Shown here one piece after another: positions 8,332 through 17,449 of a DNA stretch of 64,000 bases. The position numbers and the translations under genes are program-made. Below the pieces are notes generated by a model, which saw nothing but the letters and a program-made list of their open reading frames with translations, ran no database searches and had not been told where the DNA came from. How positions within the stretch are numbered: position 1 is the first letter of the stretch; every line of letters starts with the position of its first letter. This stretch comes from Streptomyces sp. TLI_053 (GTDB lineage Bacteria > Actinomycetota > Actinomycetes > Streptomycetales > Streptomycetaceae), in the NCBI RefSeq assembly GCF_900105395.1, contig NZ_LT629775.1, positions 6,289,501 through 6,353,500 on the forward strand. The letters are read 5' to 3'.

Positions 8332-9081
8332 ATGACCGCGCCCGTGTTCTTCGCCGACCCCGAGCGGATCGCCGCCGCCGCGCCGGGCGCGACGGTGCGC
8401 CTGGACGGGCCGGAGGGCCGGCACGCGGCCGCGGTGAAGCGGCTGGAGCCGGGCGAGGCGGTCACCCTGACGGACGGCCTCGGCCTCGGCGCGGACGGCA
8501 CCGTCGCGGCGGTGCACGGCAAGGACGCGATCGACGTGGCGGTGACGGCCGTGCGCCGGGAGCCGGAGCCGTCGCCGCGGATCGTCGTCGTCCAGGCGCT
8601 GCCCAAGGGCGACCGGGGCGAGCTGGCGGTGGAGACCATGACCGAGGTCGGCGTGGACGTGGTGATCCCCTGGGCGGCCTCGCGCTGCATCACCCAGTGG
8701 AAGGGCGAGCGCGGCGCCAAGGCGCTCGCCAAGTGGCGGGCCACCGCGCGCGAGGCCGGCAAGCAGTCCCGGCGGCTGCGCTTCCCCGTCGTCCGCGACG
8801 TGATGACGACCCGGCAGCTGGCCCCGGTGCTGCTCGGCGCCGCGTTCGCCGCGGTGCTGCACGAGGAGGGCTCCGAGCCGCTGGCCGGGGCGGTCCTGCC
8901 GGACACCGGGGACCTGGTGCTGGTGGTCGGCCCGGAGGGCGGCGTCTCCCCGGAGGAGCTGGCCGCCTTCGCCGAGGACGGCGCGAAGCCGTTCCGGCTG
9001 GGCCCCTCGGTGCTGCGCACCTCCACGGCCGGGGTCGCGGCCGGCGCGCTGCTGCTGGGCCGCACCGGCCGCTGGGCCTGA
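8332..9081 (+). CDS. rsmE: 16S rRNA (uracil(1498)-N3)-methyltransferase RsmE
   Basis: A 249-aa SPOUT-family enzyme. It has an N-terminal PUA-like RNA-binding part (GPEGRHAAAVKRLEPGEAVTL) and a C-terminal trefoil-knot SAM site (LVLVVGPEGGVSPEELAAF and RLGPSVLRTSTA). It methylates U1498 of 16S rRNA in the mature 30S subunit. The usual actinobacterial position directly after dnaJ is kept. The start ATG follows GGAGGT with 7-nt spacing. Confidence 0.94.
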   Translation: MTAPVFFADPERIAAAAPGATVRLDGPEGRHAAAVKRLEPGEAVTLTDGLGLGADGTVAAVHGKDAIDVAVTAVRREPEPSPRIVVVQALPKGDRGELAVETMTEVGVDVVIPWAASRCITQWKGERGAKALAKWRATAREAGKQSRRLRFPVVRDVMTTRQLAPVLLGAAFAAVLHEEGSEPLAGAVLPDTGDLVLVVGPEGGVSPEELAAFAEDGAKPFRLGPSVLRTSTAGVAAGALLLGRTGRWA

Positions 9082-9200
9082 CGGCCGCCGCCGGGCCGTA
9101 CGGGCCGCCGGGCCCGGCACCGGCGGCCGGGCCCGGGACCGGCGTCCCCCGTGGGGGTTCGCGGACCGCGAACTGCGGGCGCGCCGCGCTCCCGCCTGCC

Positions 9201-9206
9201 TAGGGT
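9201..9206 (+). promoter_or_regulatory. -10 element for a leaderless protease mRNA
   Basis: TAGGGT lies 7 nt upstream of the GTG at 9214, the geometry of a leaderless Streptomyces promoter. No convincing -35 was seen. This hexamer decides the start codon of the following gene. Confidence 0.55.
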
Positions 9207-9213
9207 GGCGAGC

Positions 9214-12200
9214 GTGAGCGAACCCGAGAGCACCCCCGAGGGCGCCTACCTGCGCCACCCGCACCTGCACGGCGACCTGATCACCTTCGTGGCCGAGAAC
9301 GACGTGTGGCTCGCCCCGCTGGACGGCGGCCGGGCCTGGCGGCTGACCGCCGACCACCGTCCGGTCCGCAGACCGATGTTCTCCCCGGACGGCCGCCACG
9401 TCGCCTTCACCTCCGCCCGGGACGGCGCCCCGGAGGTGCACGTGGCCCCGGTGGACGGCGGGCCGTCCCGGCGACTGACCCACTGGGGCGACGCGCAGAC
9501 CCAGCTGCGCGGCTGGACCGCCGACGGCCGGCCGATCGCCACCACCGCCACCGGGCAGGCCTCGCTGCGCCGCACCTGGGCGCGGGCGGTGCCGCTGGAC
9601 GGCGGCGAGGCGGCCCGGCTGCCGTACGGCCCGGTCGGCGGGCTGGCCTTCGAGCCCGGCGGCGACCGGGTGCTGCTGGTCTCCGCCTACGCCACCGAGC
9701 CGGCCTGGTGGAAGCGCTACCGGGGCGGCCGGACCGGCCGGCTGTGGATCGGCACCGACCGCTTCGAGCGCGTCCACGAGGACCTGGCCGGGCACATCGA
9801 GTCGCCGCTGTGGGTGGGCGGGCGGATCGCCTTCCTCTCCGACCACGAGGGTGTCGGCGCGCTGTACTCCAGCCTCCCGGACGGCTCCGACCTGCGCCGG
9901 CACGGCATCTCCCCGGAGGGCTTCTACGCCCGCACCGCCACCACCGACGGGAGCCGGGTGGTCTGGCACAGCGCCGGCGACCTGTGGCTGCTGGAGGACC
10001 TCGACGGCGCCGAGCCGCGCCGCCTGGACGTCCGCCCGGCCGGCCCGCGCACCGGCCGCCGCCCCCGCCCGGTGTCCGCCGCGCACTGGCTGGAGGGTGC
10101 CGCCCCGGACCGCACCGGGCGGGCCGGGGCCGTGGTGGTGCGCGGCTCCGTGCACTGGCTGACCCACCGGGAGGGACCGGCCCGGGTGCTGGACGAGACG
10201 CCGGGCGTCCGCGGCCGGCTGGCCCGGGTGGTGCCGGGACCGGCCGGTGAGGACGCCGCCCAGGGCGTGGTCTGGGTGACCGACGCCGAGGGCGAGGACG
10301 CGATCGAGTACGCCCCCGCGGTGCTCGGCGCCGAGCGCCGCCGGCTCGCCGCCGGGCAGCTGGGCCGGGTCCGCTCGCTGCTGGTCTCCCCGGACGGCAA
10401 GCAGCTCGCGGTCGGCGCGCACGACGGCCGGGTCCTGCTGGTCGGCCTGGCCGACGGCGCCGTGCACGAGCTGGCGCACAGCACCGACGGCGAGGTCTCC
10501 GGGCTGGCGTTCAGCCCGGACTCGGCCTGGCTGGCCTGGTCGCAGCCGACCCTCGGGGCGTGGTCGCTGCGCCGGATCGTGCTGGCCAACCTGGCCACCC
10601 GGACGGTCTCCGAGGCGACCCCGGAGCGGTTCGTCGACACCTCCCCGGCGTTCACCGCGGACGGCCGGCACCTGGCGTTCCTGTCGGTGCGCAGCTTCGA
10701 CCCGGTGTACGACTCGCACGTCTTCGACCTGTCGTTCCCCAACGGCTGCCGCCCGTACCTGATCACGCTGGCCGCCGACACGCCGTCGCCGTTCGGGCCG
10801 CGCCGGGCGGGCCGGACGGCCGGCGGGGAGGAGGACGAGCCGAAGGGCCGCCGGGCGGACGGCGACGAGGGCGCGGCCGACGTGCCGCCGGCGACCCGGG
10901 TCGACCTGGACGGCATCGCCGACCGGATCGTGCCGTTCCCGGTGGAGGGCGGCCGCTTCGGCGTCCTGCGGGCGGCCAAGGACGGCGTGCTGTGGACCAG
11001 GCTGCCGCTGGTCGGCGAGCTGGGCGACGAGGCCGCCTCGCTGGAGGACGAGCGCCCGCGGCCGACCCTGGAGCGGTTCGACTTCCGCAAGCGCCGGGCG
11101 GAGCAGCTGGTGGACGGCCTGGACGCGTTCGCGGTGAGCGGCGACGGCACCCGGCTCGCCGTGCTGGACGAGGGCGAGCTGCGGATCGTGCCCGCCGACC
11201 ACAAGGCGTCCGGCGAGGACGACGAGATCGACGTCGACCTGGACCGGCTGCGAGTGACGGTCGACCCGGCGGCCGAGTGGCGGCAGATGTACGACGAGAA
11301 CGGCCGGCTGATGCGGGACAACTTCTGGCGTCCCGACCTCGGCGGGGTGGACTGGGCCGGGGTGCTGGCCCGCTACCGGCCGCTGGTGGAGCGGCTCGGC
11401 TCGCACGACGACCTGGTGGACCTGCTCTGGGAGGTGCACGGCGAGCTGGGCACCTCCCACGCGTACGTGGTGGCGCACGGGGTGCACACCGAGCCGGCCC
11501 GCCGGCAGGGCCTGCTCGGCGCGGACCTGGTCAGGGACGGCGAGGTGTGGCGGGTCGCGCGGATCCTGCCGGGGGAGTCCTCCGACCCCCGGGCGCACTC
11601 GCCGCTGGCCGCCCCGGGCGCGGCGGTCCGGCCCGGGGACGCGCTGCTTGCGGTCAACGGCCGTCCGGTGGACCCGGTGACCGGCCCGGCGCCCCTGCTG
11701 GCCGGCACCGCCGGGCAGCCGGTCGAGCTGACGGTGGCCGGCAAGGACGGCACCGACCAGCGGTACCCGGTGGTCGTCCCGCTCGCCGACGACGAGGCGC
11801 TGCGCTACCACGACTGGGTGGCCGGGCGGCGGGCCGTCGTCCGGGAGCTGTCCGACGGCCGGCTCGGCTATCTGCACATCCCCGACATGCAGACCACCGG
11901 CTGGGCGCAGATCCACCGCGACCTGCGCTCGGAGATGGCCAGGGAGGGCGTGGTCGTCGACATCCGGGGCAACCGGGGCGGGCACACCTCGCAGCTGGTG
12001 GTGGAGAAGCTGGCGCGGCGGATCGTCGGCTGGGGCGTGGGCAGGGACGTCGCCAATCCCGCGCCGTACCCGGAGTACGCGCCGCGCGGTCCGGTCGTCG
12101 CCCTGGCGGACGAGTACTCGGGCTCGGACGGCGACATCGTCAACGCGGCGATCCAGGCGCTGGGCATCGGCCCGGTCGTCGGCACCCGCACCTGGGGCGG

Positions 12201-12456
12201 GGTGATCGGCATCGACAGTCGCTACTCGCTGGTGGACGGGACCCTGGTGACCCAGCCCAAGTACGCGTTCTGGTCGGAGCGGCTCGGCTGGGGCCTGGAG
12301 AACCACGGGGTGGACCCGGACGTGGAGGTGCCGTTCCCGCCGCACGCCTGGGCGGCGGGCGAGGACCCGCAGCTCGCCGAGGGGGTGCGGATCGCGCTGG
12401 CGGCGCTCGCCGAGCAGCCGGCCAGGACCCCGCCGGCGCTGCCCTGGGAGCGGTAG
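9214..12456 (+). CDS. Tricorn-type S41 family peptidase
   Basis: A 1080-aa protein with tricorn-protease architecture: an N-terminal six-bladed beta-propeller with WD/TolB-like repeats (for example MFSPDGRHVAFTS, LVSPDGKQLAVG, FSPDSAWLAWS), a second propeller, a short helical region (PDLGGVDWAGVLARYRPLVERLGS), a PDZ domain (PGDALLAVNGRPVDP) and the C-terminal catalytic core with LGYLHIPDMQ, VVDIRGNRGGHTS and the SGSDGDI segment that carries the nucleophile Ser. It is probably a cytoplasmic peptidase acting downstream of the proteasome on short peptides. No signal peptide. GTG at 9214 is chosen because a -10 box lies 7 nt before it. Confidence 0.92.
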   Translation: MSEPESTPEGAYLRHPHLHGDLITFVAENDVWLAPLDGGRAWRLTADHRPVRRPMFSPDGRHVAFTSARDGAPEVHVAPVDGGPSRRLTHWGDAQTQLRGWTADGRPIATTATGQASLRRTWARAVPLDGGEAARLPYGPVGGLAFEPGGDRVLLVSAYATEPAWWKRYRGGRTGRLWIGTDRFERVHEDLAGHIESPLWVGGRIAFLSDHEGVGALYSSLPDGSDLRRHGISPEGFYARTATTDGSRVVWHSAGDLWLLEDLDGAEPRRLDVRPAGPRTGRRPRPVSAAHWLEGAAPDRTGRAGAVVVRGSVHWLTHREGPARVLDETPGVRGRLARVVPGPAGEDAAQGVVWVTDAEGEDAIEYAPAVLGAERRRLAAGQLGRVRSLLVSPDGKQLAVGAHDGRVLLVGLADGAVHELAHSTDGEVSGLAFSPDSAWLAWSQPTLGAWSLRRIVLANLATRTVSEATPERFVDTSPAFTADGRHLAFLSVRSFDPVYDSHVFDLSFPNGCRPYLITLAADTPSPFGPRRAGRTAGGEEDEPKGRRADGDEGAADVPPATRVDLDGIADRIVPFPVEGGRFGVLRAAKDGVLWTRLPLVGELGDEAASLEDERPRPTLERFDFRKRRAEQLVDGLDAFAVSGDGTRLAVLDEGELRIVPADHKASGEDDEIDVDLDRLRVTVDPAAEWRQMYDENGRLMRDNFWRPDLGGVDWAGVLARYRPLVERLGSHDDLVDLLWEVHGELGTSHAYVVAHGVHTEPARRQGLLGADLVRDGEVWRVARILPGESSDPRAHSPLAAPGAAVRPGDALLAVNGRPVDPVTGPAPLLAGTAGQPVELTVAGKDGTDQRYPVVVPLADDEALRYHDWVAGRRAVVRELSDGRLGYLHIPDMQTTGWAQIHRDLRSEMAREGVVVDIRGNRGGHTSQLVVEKLARRIVGWGVGRDVANPAPYPEYAPRGPVVALADEYSGSDGDIVNAAIQALGIGPVVGTRTWGGVIGIDSRYSLVDGTLVTQPKYAFWSERLGWGLENHGVDPDVEVPFPPHAWAAGEDPQLAEGVRIALAALAEQPARTPPALPWER

Positions 12457-12470
12457 CGGCGGTCCGGCGC

Positions 12471-12506
12471 CGGTGGGAGGACGGACCGCGGTCCGTCCTC
12501 CCACCG
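12471..12506. terminator. 36-bp perfect palindrome after the tricorn protease gene
   Basis: Positions 12471-12488 are the exact reverse complement of 12489-12506 (core GGTGGGAGGACGGACCG). It starts 15 nt after the stop codon. There is no U-tract, as is usual for actinobacterial terminators. Confidence 0.75.
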
Positions 12507-12572
12507 CCGGGGCGGCCGTCGCCGTGCGCGTCCCGCGGGGCCGGGGCGGCCGTCGCCGCGCGTACCGCGGGG
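12507..12572. repeat. Direct repeat upstream of the HIT gene
   Basis: Two adjacent imperfect copies of about 32-34 bp (12507-12540 and 12541-12572), both starting CCGGGGCGGCCGTCGCCG and ending in CCGCGGGG. They fill most of the spacer between the tricorn terminator and the HIT promoter region (TAGCAT near 12615). Confidence 0.7.
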
Positions 12573-12673
12573 GCAGCGCCCGCGCGAGTACCGGCGGGCG
12601 GCGGCGGGGCTCGGCTAGCATGCCGCCGTACGCTCCCACCAGACCAGCACCAGCATCCCGCGAGGAGATCCCG

Positions 12674-13027
12674 ATGGCCGGCGAGGCGCAGCCCGACTGC
12701 CTGTTCTGCAAGATCGTGGCGGGCGAGATCCCGGCCACCGTGGTCCGCAGGACCGACCGGACCCTGGCCTTCCGCGACATCGCCCCTAAGGCCCCGGTGC
12801 ACGTCCTGGTGATCCCGCACGCCCACTACCCGAACGCGGCCGCGTTGGCCGACGCGGAGCCCGATGTCGCCGGCGAGCTGCTCGCCGAGGCGGGCCGGGT
12901 CGCCGCGGACGAGGGCCTCGAGGACTACCGGCTGATCTTCAACACCGGCGCGGGCGCGGGCCAGACCGTCTTCCACGCCCACGTCCACGTGCTCGGCGGC
13001 ACGTCGATGACCGAGCGCATGGTCTAG
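12674..13027 (+). CDS. HIT family protein (HINT-type nucleotide hydrolase)
   Basis: A 117-aa histidine-triad protein. It has an N-terminal DCLFCKIVAGEIPATVV, and FHAHVHVLGG, the HxHxHxx triad that binds the alpha-phosphate and carries the nucleophilic His. HINT-like proteins hydrolyse AMP-lysine or AMP-amino-acid phosphoramidates. Complete length for the family. The ATG follows GAGGAG with about 6-nt spacing. The next gene starts 4 nt after its stop, so the two are one operon. Confidence 0.92.
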   Translation: MAGEAQPDCLFCKIVAGEIPATVVRRTDRTLAFRDIAPKAPVHVLVIPHAHYPNAAALADAEPDVAGELLAEAGRVAADEGLEDYRLIFNTGAGAGQTVFHAHVHVLGGTSMTERMV

Positions 13028-13030
13028 TCG

Positions 13031-13951
13031 GTGTCCCAGCGCGAACTCGTCGTCCTCGGGACCGCCAGCCAGGTCCCGACCCGGCACCGCAACCACAACG
13101 GCTACCTGCTGCGCTGGGACGGCGAGGGCCTGCTGTTCGACCCCGGCGAGGGGACCCAGCGGCAGATGCTGCGCGCCGGGGTCTCGGCCACCCAGCTCAC
13201 CCGGATCGCCGTCACGCACTTCCACGGCGACCACAGCCTGGGCCTGGCCGGGGTGATCCAGCGGATCAACCTGGACCGGGTCCCGCACCCGGTGGACATC
13301 TACTTCCCGGCCTCCGGCGAGGTGTACTTCGAGCGGCTGCGGCACGCCACCGCCTTCCACGAGACGGCGGTGCTGCGGCCCCGCCCGATCGAGGAACCGG
13401 GCCCGCTGCCCGTGCCGGGCGCCCGCTTCGCGCTGGAGGCGGTCCGGCTCTCGCACCCGGTCGAGTCCTTCGGCTACCGGCTGAGCGAGCCGGACGGCCG
13501 CCGGCTGGTGCCCGAACGGCTGGCCGCCCTGGGCATCGCCGGCCCCGACACCGGCCGGCTCCAGCACCGGGGCGAGATCGAGGCGGACGGCCGGCGGGTC
13601 ACCCTGGAGGAGGTCAGCGAGCCCCGGCCCGGGCAGCGGTTCGCCTTCGTCATGGACACCCGGCTCTGCGAGGGCGTGTACGAGCTCGCCGAGCGCGCCG
13701 ACCTGCTGGTCGTCGAGGCCACCTTCTCCGACGCGGACGCCGGGCTGGCCGAGGACCACGGCCACCTCACCGCCGGGCAGGCCGCCAAGGTCGCCGCCGA
13801 GGCGGGCGTCCGCACCCTGGTGCTCACCCACTTCTCGCAGCGCTACCCCGACCTCGGCCAGCACCTCGCCGACGCCCGCAAGCACTTCGACGGGCCGATC
13901 GTGCTTGCCGAGGACCTCGCCCGGGTACCAGTACCGCCCCGGCACAAGTGA
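13031..13951 (+). CDS. rnz: Ribonuclease Z (tRNA 3'-processing endonuclease)
   Basis: A 306-aa metallo-beta-lactamase-fold protein starting RELVVLGTASQVPTRHRNHN, with the zinc motif THFHGDHSLGLAG (HxHxDH), a conserved Asp in FVMDTRLCEG, HGHLTAGQAAKVA and the C-terminal LTHFSQRY. These are the RNase Z / ElaC features; the enzyme cleaves tRNA precursors after the discriminator base. GTG start 4 nt after the HIT gene. Family-level confidence is high; specificity could be broader. Confidence 0.88.
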   Translation: MSQRELVVLGTASQVPTRHRNHNGYLLRWDGEGLLFDPGEGTQRQMLRAGVSATQLTRIAVTHFHGDHSLGLAGVIQRINLDRVPHPVDIYFPASGEVYFERLRHATAFHETAVLRPRPIEEPGPLPVPGARFALEAVRLSHPVESFGYRLSEPDGRRLVPERLAALGIAGPDTGRLQHRGEIEADGRRVTLEEVSEPRPGQRFAFVMDTRLCEGVYELAERADLLVVEATFSDADAGLAEDHGHLTAGQAAKVAAEAGVRTLVLTHFSQRYPDLGQHLADARKHFDGPIVLAEDLARVPVPPRHK

Positions 13952-14144
13952 GGCGCCCACCCGTCGGAGCCGTGGTGAACAGCGTGGAAAACCGCTCGCG
14001 CCGCCCGGCGATCTGCCGCAGCATCGTCGGGTGCGGCCCCGCCGCCCGCCGCAGCGATCACGTGTGCGGCGTACCCTGGTGCCCCGGAAGGACCGAGCGG
14101 CACACGAGACACGGATGGGATGAGGCAGGCCCCAGCGCCGACCT

Positions 14145-15269
14145 ATGAGTGACACATCGCAGACCCGTTCCAACGGACAGCCGCGCCCCGAACCGGCCGA
14201 GGACGGCCGCGTCAGCGCCCGGATCGTCATCCCCGAGAAGCATCCGATGGTCACCCTGCTCGGCGCCGCCGACTCGTTGCTGCGAGTGATCGAGCAGGGC
14301 TTCCCCGCCGCCGACATCCACGTCCGGGGCAACGAGGTGACCGCGACCGGCGAGCGCGCCGAGGTCGCCCTCGTCAAGCAGCTGTTCAGCGAGATGATGC
14401 TGGTGCTGCGCACCGGCCAACCCCTCACGGAGGACTCCGTGGAGCGTTCCATCGCCATGATCCGCAGCGGCGTCGACGACCCGGACAGCCCGGCGCCGTC
14501 GAAGGTCTTCACCGCGAACATCCTGTCCAACCGGGGCCGGACCATCCGTCCGAAGACCCTCAACCAGCAGCGCTACGTCGACGCCATCGACAAGCACACG
14601 ATCGTCTTCGGCCTCGGCCCGGCCGGCACCGGCAAGACCTACCTCGCGATGGCCAAGGCCGTCCAGGCCCTCCAGGCCAAGGAGGTCAACCGGATCATCC
14701 TGACCCGCCCGGCCGTCGAGGCGGGCGAGCGGCTCGGCTTCCTGCCCGGGACCCTCTACGAGAAGATCGACCCGTACCTGCGGCCGCTGTACGACGCGCT
14801 GCACGACATGATGGACCCCGACTCCATCCCGCGGCTGATGGCCGCCGGGACGATCGAGGTCGCGCCGCTCGCCTACATGCGCGGCCGCACCCTCAACGAC
14901 GCCTTCATCATCCTCGACGAGGCCCAGAACACCTCGCCCGAGCAGATGAAGATGTTCCTCACCCGCCTCGGGTTCAACTCCCGGGTGGTCGTCACCGGCG
15001 ACACCAGCCAGATCGACCTCCCCGGCGGCACCCGCAGCGGCCTGAAGGTCGTCCAGGAGATCCTGGTCGACGTGCCCGACATCCACTTCTCCGTCCTCAC
15101 CAGCACCGACGTGGTCCGCCACAAGCTGGTCGGCCGGATCGTGGACGCGTACGAGCGCTGGGACGCCCTCCAGGAGGCCCAGGAGACCGACGAGCGCCGT
15201 CTCCCGGTCAAGCCCGCCCAGCGGCGCGGCTCGCGCGCACCCCGACAGTCCCATCGCACCGAAAGCTGA
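14145..15269 (+). CDS. phoH: PhoH family ATPase
   Basis: A 374-aa P-loop ATPase with an N-terminal KH-like region (residues 30-110), Walker A GLGPAGTGKTYLAMAKAV, the segment LTRPAVEAGERLGFLPG and Walker B-like FIILDEAQNTSPEQMKMFLTRLG. PhoH (YbeZ) acts with the endoribonuclease YbeY in RNA/ribosome maturation, and ybeY is next, 14 nt downstream. The 193-bp upstream spacer contains a possible -10 (TACCCT near 14070). Confidence 0.94.
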   Translation: MSDTSQTRSNGQPRPEPAEDGRVSARIVIPEKHPMVTLLGAADSLLRVIEQGFPAADIHVRGNEVTATGERAEVALVKQLFSEMMLVLRTGQPLTEDSVERSIAMIRSGVDDPDSPAPSKVFTANILSNRGRTIRPKTLNQQRYVDAIDKHTIVFGLGPAGTGKTYLAMAKAVQALQAKEVNRIILTRPAVEAGERLGFLPGTLYEKIDPYLRPLYDALHDMMDPDSIPRLMAAGTIEVAPLAYMRGRTLNDAFIILDEAQNTSPEQMKMFLTRLGFNSRVVVTGDTSQIDLPGGTRSGLKVVQEILVDVPDIHFSVLTSTDVVRHKLVGRIVDAYERWDALQEAQETDERRLPVKPAQRRGSRAPRQSHRTES

Positions 15270-15283
15270 GTAACCAGCCCGTC

Positions 15284-15778
15284 ATGTCGATCGACATCGC
15301 CAATGAGTCCGGCTGGGACGTCGACGAGGAGTCCGTCCTCGCCGTCGCCCGCTACGCCCTGGACAAGATGCGGATCCACCCGCAGTCCGAACTGTCCGTG
15401 ATCCTCGTGGACGGGGCGGCGATGGAGGAGCTGCACATCCAGTGGATGGACCTCCCGGGCCCCACGGACGTGATGTCCTTCCCCATGGACGAGCTGCGCC
15501 CCGGCAAGGAGGGCGAGGAGCTGCCGCAGGGGCTGCTCGGCGACATCGTGCTCTGCCCCGAGGTCGCCGAGCAGCAGGGCAAGGCGGCCCCGTCCAAGCA
15601 CTCGATGGACGAGGAGCTGCAGCTGCTCACCGTGCACGGCGTGCTGCACGTGCTCGGCTACGACCACGAGGAGCCGGACGAGGAGGAGGAGATGTTCGGT
15701 CTCCAGAAGGCGATCCTCGACGGCTGGCGGGCCGAGCGGGGCCTCGGCGGCATCTCCCCGGCCCCCACCACCCACTGA
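15284..15778 (+). CDS. ybeY: rRNA maturation endoribonuclease YbeY
   Basis: A 164-aa zinc enzyme with the H3xH5xH motif in HGVLHVLGYDHEEPDEEEEMF and the substrate-site PTDVMSFPMDE. YbeY is needed for 16S rRNA 3'-end maturation and ribosome quality control. Part of the phoH-ybeY-CBS-protein-era order conserved in many bacteria. Confidence 0.96.
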   Translation: MSIDIANESGWDVDEESVLAVARYALDKMRIHPQSELSVILVDGAAMEELHIQWMDLPGPTDVMSFPMDELRPGKEGEELPQGLLGDIVLCPEVAEQQGKAAPSKHSMDEELQLLTVHGVLHVLGYDHEEPDEEEEMFGLQKAILDGWRAERGLGGISPAPTTH

Positions 15779-15797
15779 GCGCGGAGCCCGAACCCCT

Positions 15798-17123
15798 GTG
15801 AGTGGTGAAAGTACGAGCTTCATCCTGGGCGCGGTCGCGCTGGTCGTGCTCGGCTGGCTGGCGGCGTGCGCCGAGGCGGGCATCTCCCGGGTGTCCCGGT
15901 TCCGGGCCGAGGAAGCGGTCCGGTCCGGGCGCAGGGGCTCGGCCCGGCTGCTGGCCCTGGCCTCCGACCCGATCCGCTACCTCAACCTGGCCACCCTGAT
16001 CCGGGTGGCCAGCGAGATGGCGGCGGCGGTGCTGGTCACCGTGGTGTGCGTGCGCAACATCGACACGACCTGGCAGGCCGTACTGCTGGCGTTCGGCGTG
16101 ATGGTGCTGGTGTCCTTCGTGGCGGTCGGGGTCTCCCCGCGCACGATCGGCCGCCAGCACCCCCTCACCACCGCCACCGCGGCCTCCTTCGTGCTGCTGC
16201 CGCTGGCCCGGATCCTCGGCCCGATCCCGAGGCTGCTGATCCTGCTCGGCAACGCCCTCACGCCCGGCAAGGGCTACCGGGAGGGACCGTTCGCCTCCGA
16301 GGCGGAGCTGCGGGCCCTGGTCGACCTGGCCGAGAAGAACGACGTCATCGAGGACGAGGAGCGCCGGATGGTGCACTCCGTCTTCGAGCTGGGCGACACC
16401 ATCGTCCGCGAGGTGATGGTGCCGCGCACCGACCTGGTGATGATCGAGCGGCACAAGACCGTCCGGCAGGCGCTGACCCTGGCGCTGCGCTCGGGCTTCT
16501 CCCGGATCCCGGTGGTCGGCGACAACGAGGACGACGTGGTCGGCATCGTCTACCTCAAGGACCTGGTGCGCCGCACCCACATCAACCGGGACTCCGAGTC
16601 GGACGAGGTCGGCGCCGTGATGCGCCCGGCGGTGTTCGTCCCGGACTCCAAGCCCGCCACGGACCTGCTGCGCGAGATGCAGCAGATGCGCTCGCACGTG
16701 GCGATCGTGATCGACGAGTACGGCGGCACGGCCGGCCTGGTCACCATCGAGGACATCCTGGAGGAGATCGTCGGCGAGATCACCGACGAGTACGACCGGG
16801 AGATCGCCCCGGTGGAGGACCTCGGGGACGGCTCCTACCGGATCACCGCCCGGCTGCTGGTCGAGGACCTGGGCGAGCTGTTCGGGATCGAGCTGGAGGA
16901 CGAGGACGTCGAGACGGTGGGCGGTCTGCTGGCCAAGCACCTGGGCCGGGTGCCGATCCCCGGCTCCTCCTGCGCGATCCCGCTCCCCGAGGAGGTCCCG
17001 GGCGGCCTGACCGCGATCCGCCTGACCGCCGAGAGCTCGGCCGGCCGCCGCAACCGCATCGGCTCCGTCGTCGCCGCCCCGGTCCGTGCGGCCGAGGATC
17101 CGGCCCCCGGGGCCGACGAGTAG
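15798..17123 (+). CDS. Hemolysin-family / CNNM-type transporter with CBS domains
   Basis: A 441-aa membrane protein. The N-terminal DUF21 domain has about four transmembrane helices (roughly residues 5-25, 65-85, 95-112 and 125-150). It is followed by a CBS pair (EVMVPRTDLVMIERHKTV, GFSRIPVVGDNEDDVVGIVYLKDL; VPDSKPATDLLREMQ, VAIVIDEYGGTAGLVTIEDILEEIVGE in parts) and a C-terminal CorC/HlyC domain. The family is linked to Mg2+/Co2+ export; the name hemolysin is historical. GTG start, 20 nt after ybeY. Confidence 0.92.
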   Translation: MSGESTSFILGAVALVVLGWLAACAEAGISRVSRFRAEEAVRSGRRGSARLLALASDPIRYLNLATLIRVASEMAAAVLVTVVCVRNIDTTWQAVLLAFGVMVLVSFVAVGVSPRTIGRQHPLTTATAASFVLLPLARILGPIPRLLILLGNALTPGKGYREGPFASEAELRALVDLAEKNDVIEDEERRMVHSVFELGDTIVREVMVPRTDLVMIERHKTVRQALTLALRSGFSRIPVVGDNEDDVVGIVYLKDLVRRTHINRDSESDEVGAVMRPAVFVPDSKPATDLLREMQQMRSHVAIVIDEYGGTAGLVTIEDILEEIVGEITDEYDREIAPVEDLGDGSYRITARLLVEDLGELFGIELEDEDVETVGGLLAKHLGRVPIPGSSCAIPLPEEVPGGLTAIRLTAESSAGRRNRIGSVVAAPVRAAEDPAPGADE

Positions 17124-17155
17124 CGTTCGGGTACGTCCGGAGCGACGATGGGGGC

Positions 17156-17392
17156 ATGAGTCACCAACTTCGCGCGGAGTACGGCCCGCAGGGGGCGGCG
17201 GGCGGGGTGAAGGTCTGGCACGTCGTGCGGGAGGGGGATCCGGCCACGGCGTTGTGCGGCCGGAGCATGCCCGCCGACGTGGAGACCCGGTCGGACCAGG
17301 AGTGGGGGACCGGGCTCCGGTGCTGCCAGCAGTGCGGTTCGCTGTACATGCACGAGGTGCCGCACATGCAGGGGAGCCACCCCTACAGCTAG
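17156..17392 (+). CDS. Small Cys-containing protein, putative zinc ribbon
   Basis: A 78-aa soluble protein with cysteines at 34, 56, 57 and 60 and histidines at 66 and 70 (TALCGRS, RCCQQCGSLYMHEVPH), a plausible metal site. GC-rich third positions look coding. GACGAT at 17144-17149 lies 6 nt upstream of the ATG, suggesting a leaderless mRNA. Function unknown; a small zinc-ribbon protein is inference from the cysteine pattern. Confidence 0.7.
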   Translation: MSHQLRAEYGPQGAAGGVKVWHVVREGDPATALCGRSMPADVETRSDQEWGTGLRCCQQCGSLYMHEVPHMQGSHPYS

Positions 17393-17449
17393 GCGGGCCC
17401 GGGCCCGACGACAGAACAGCCAGGCGCTACGACCGAGTCGGAGGTCGCC

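Noticed and set aside
5887..12780. A minus-strand reading frame of about 2300 codons antisense to hrcA, dnaJ, rsmE and the protease gene
   Set aside because: It is the antisense shadow of well-identified plus-strand genes in a GC-rich genome, with low-complexity Arg/Gly/Ala-rich translation and no family match.
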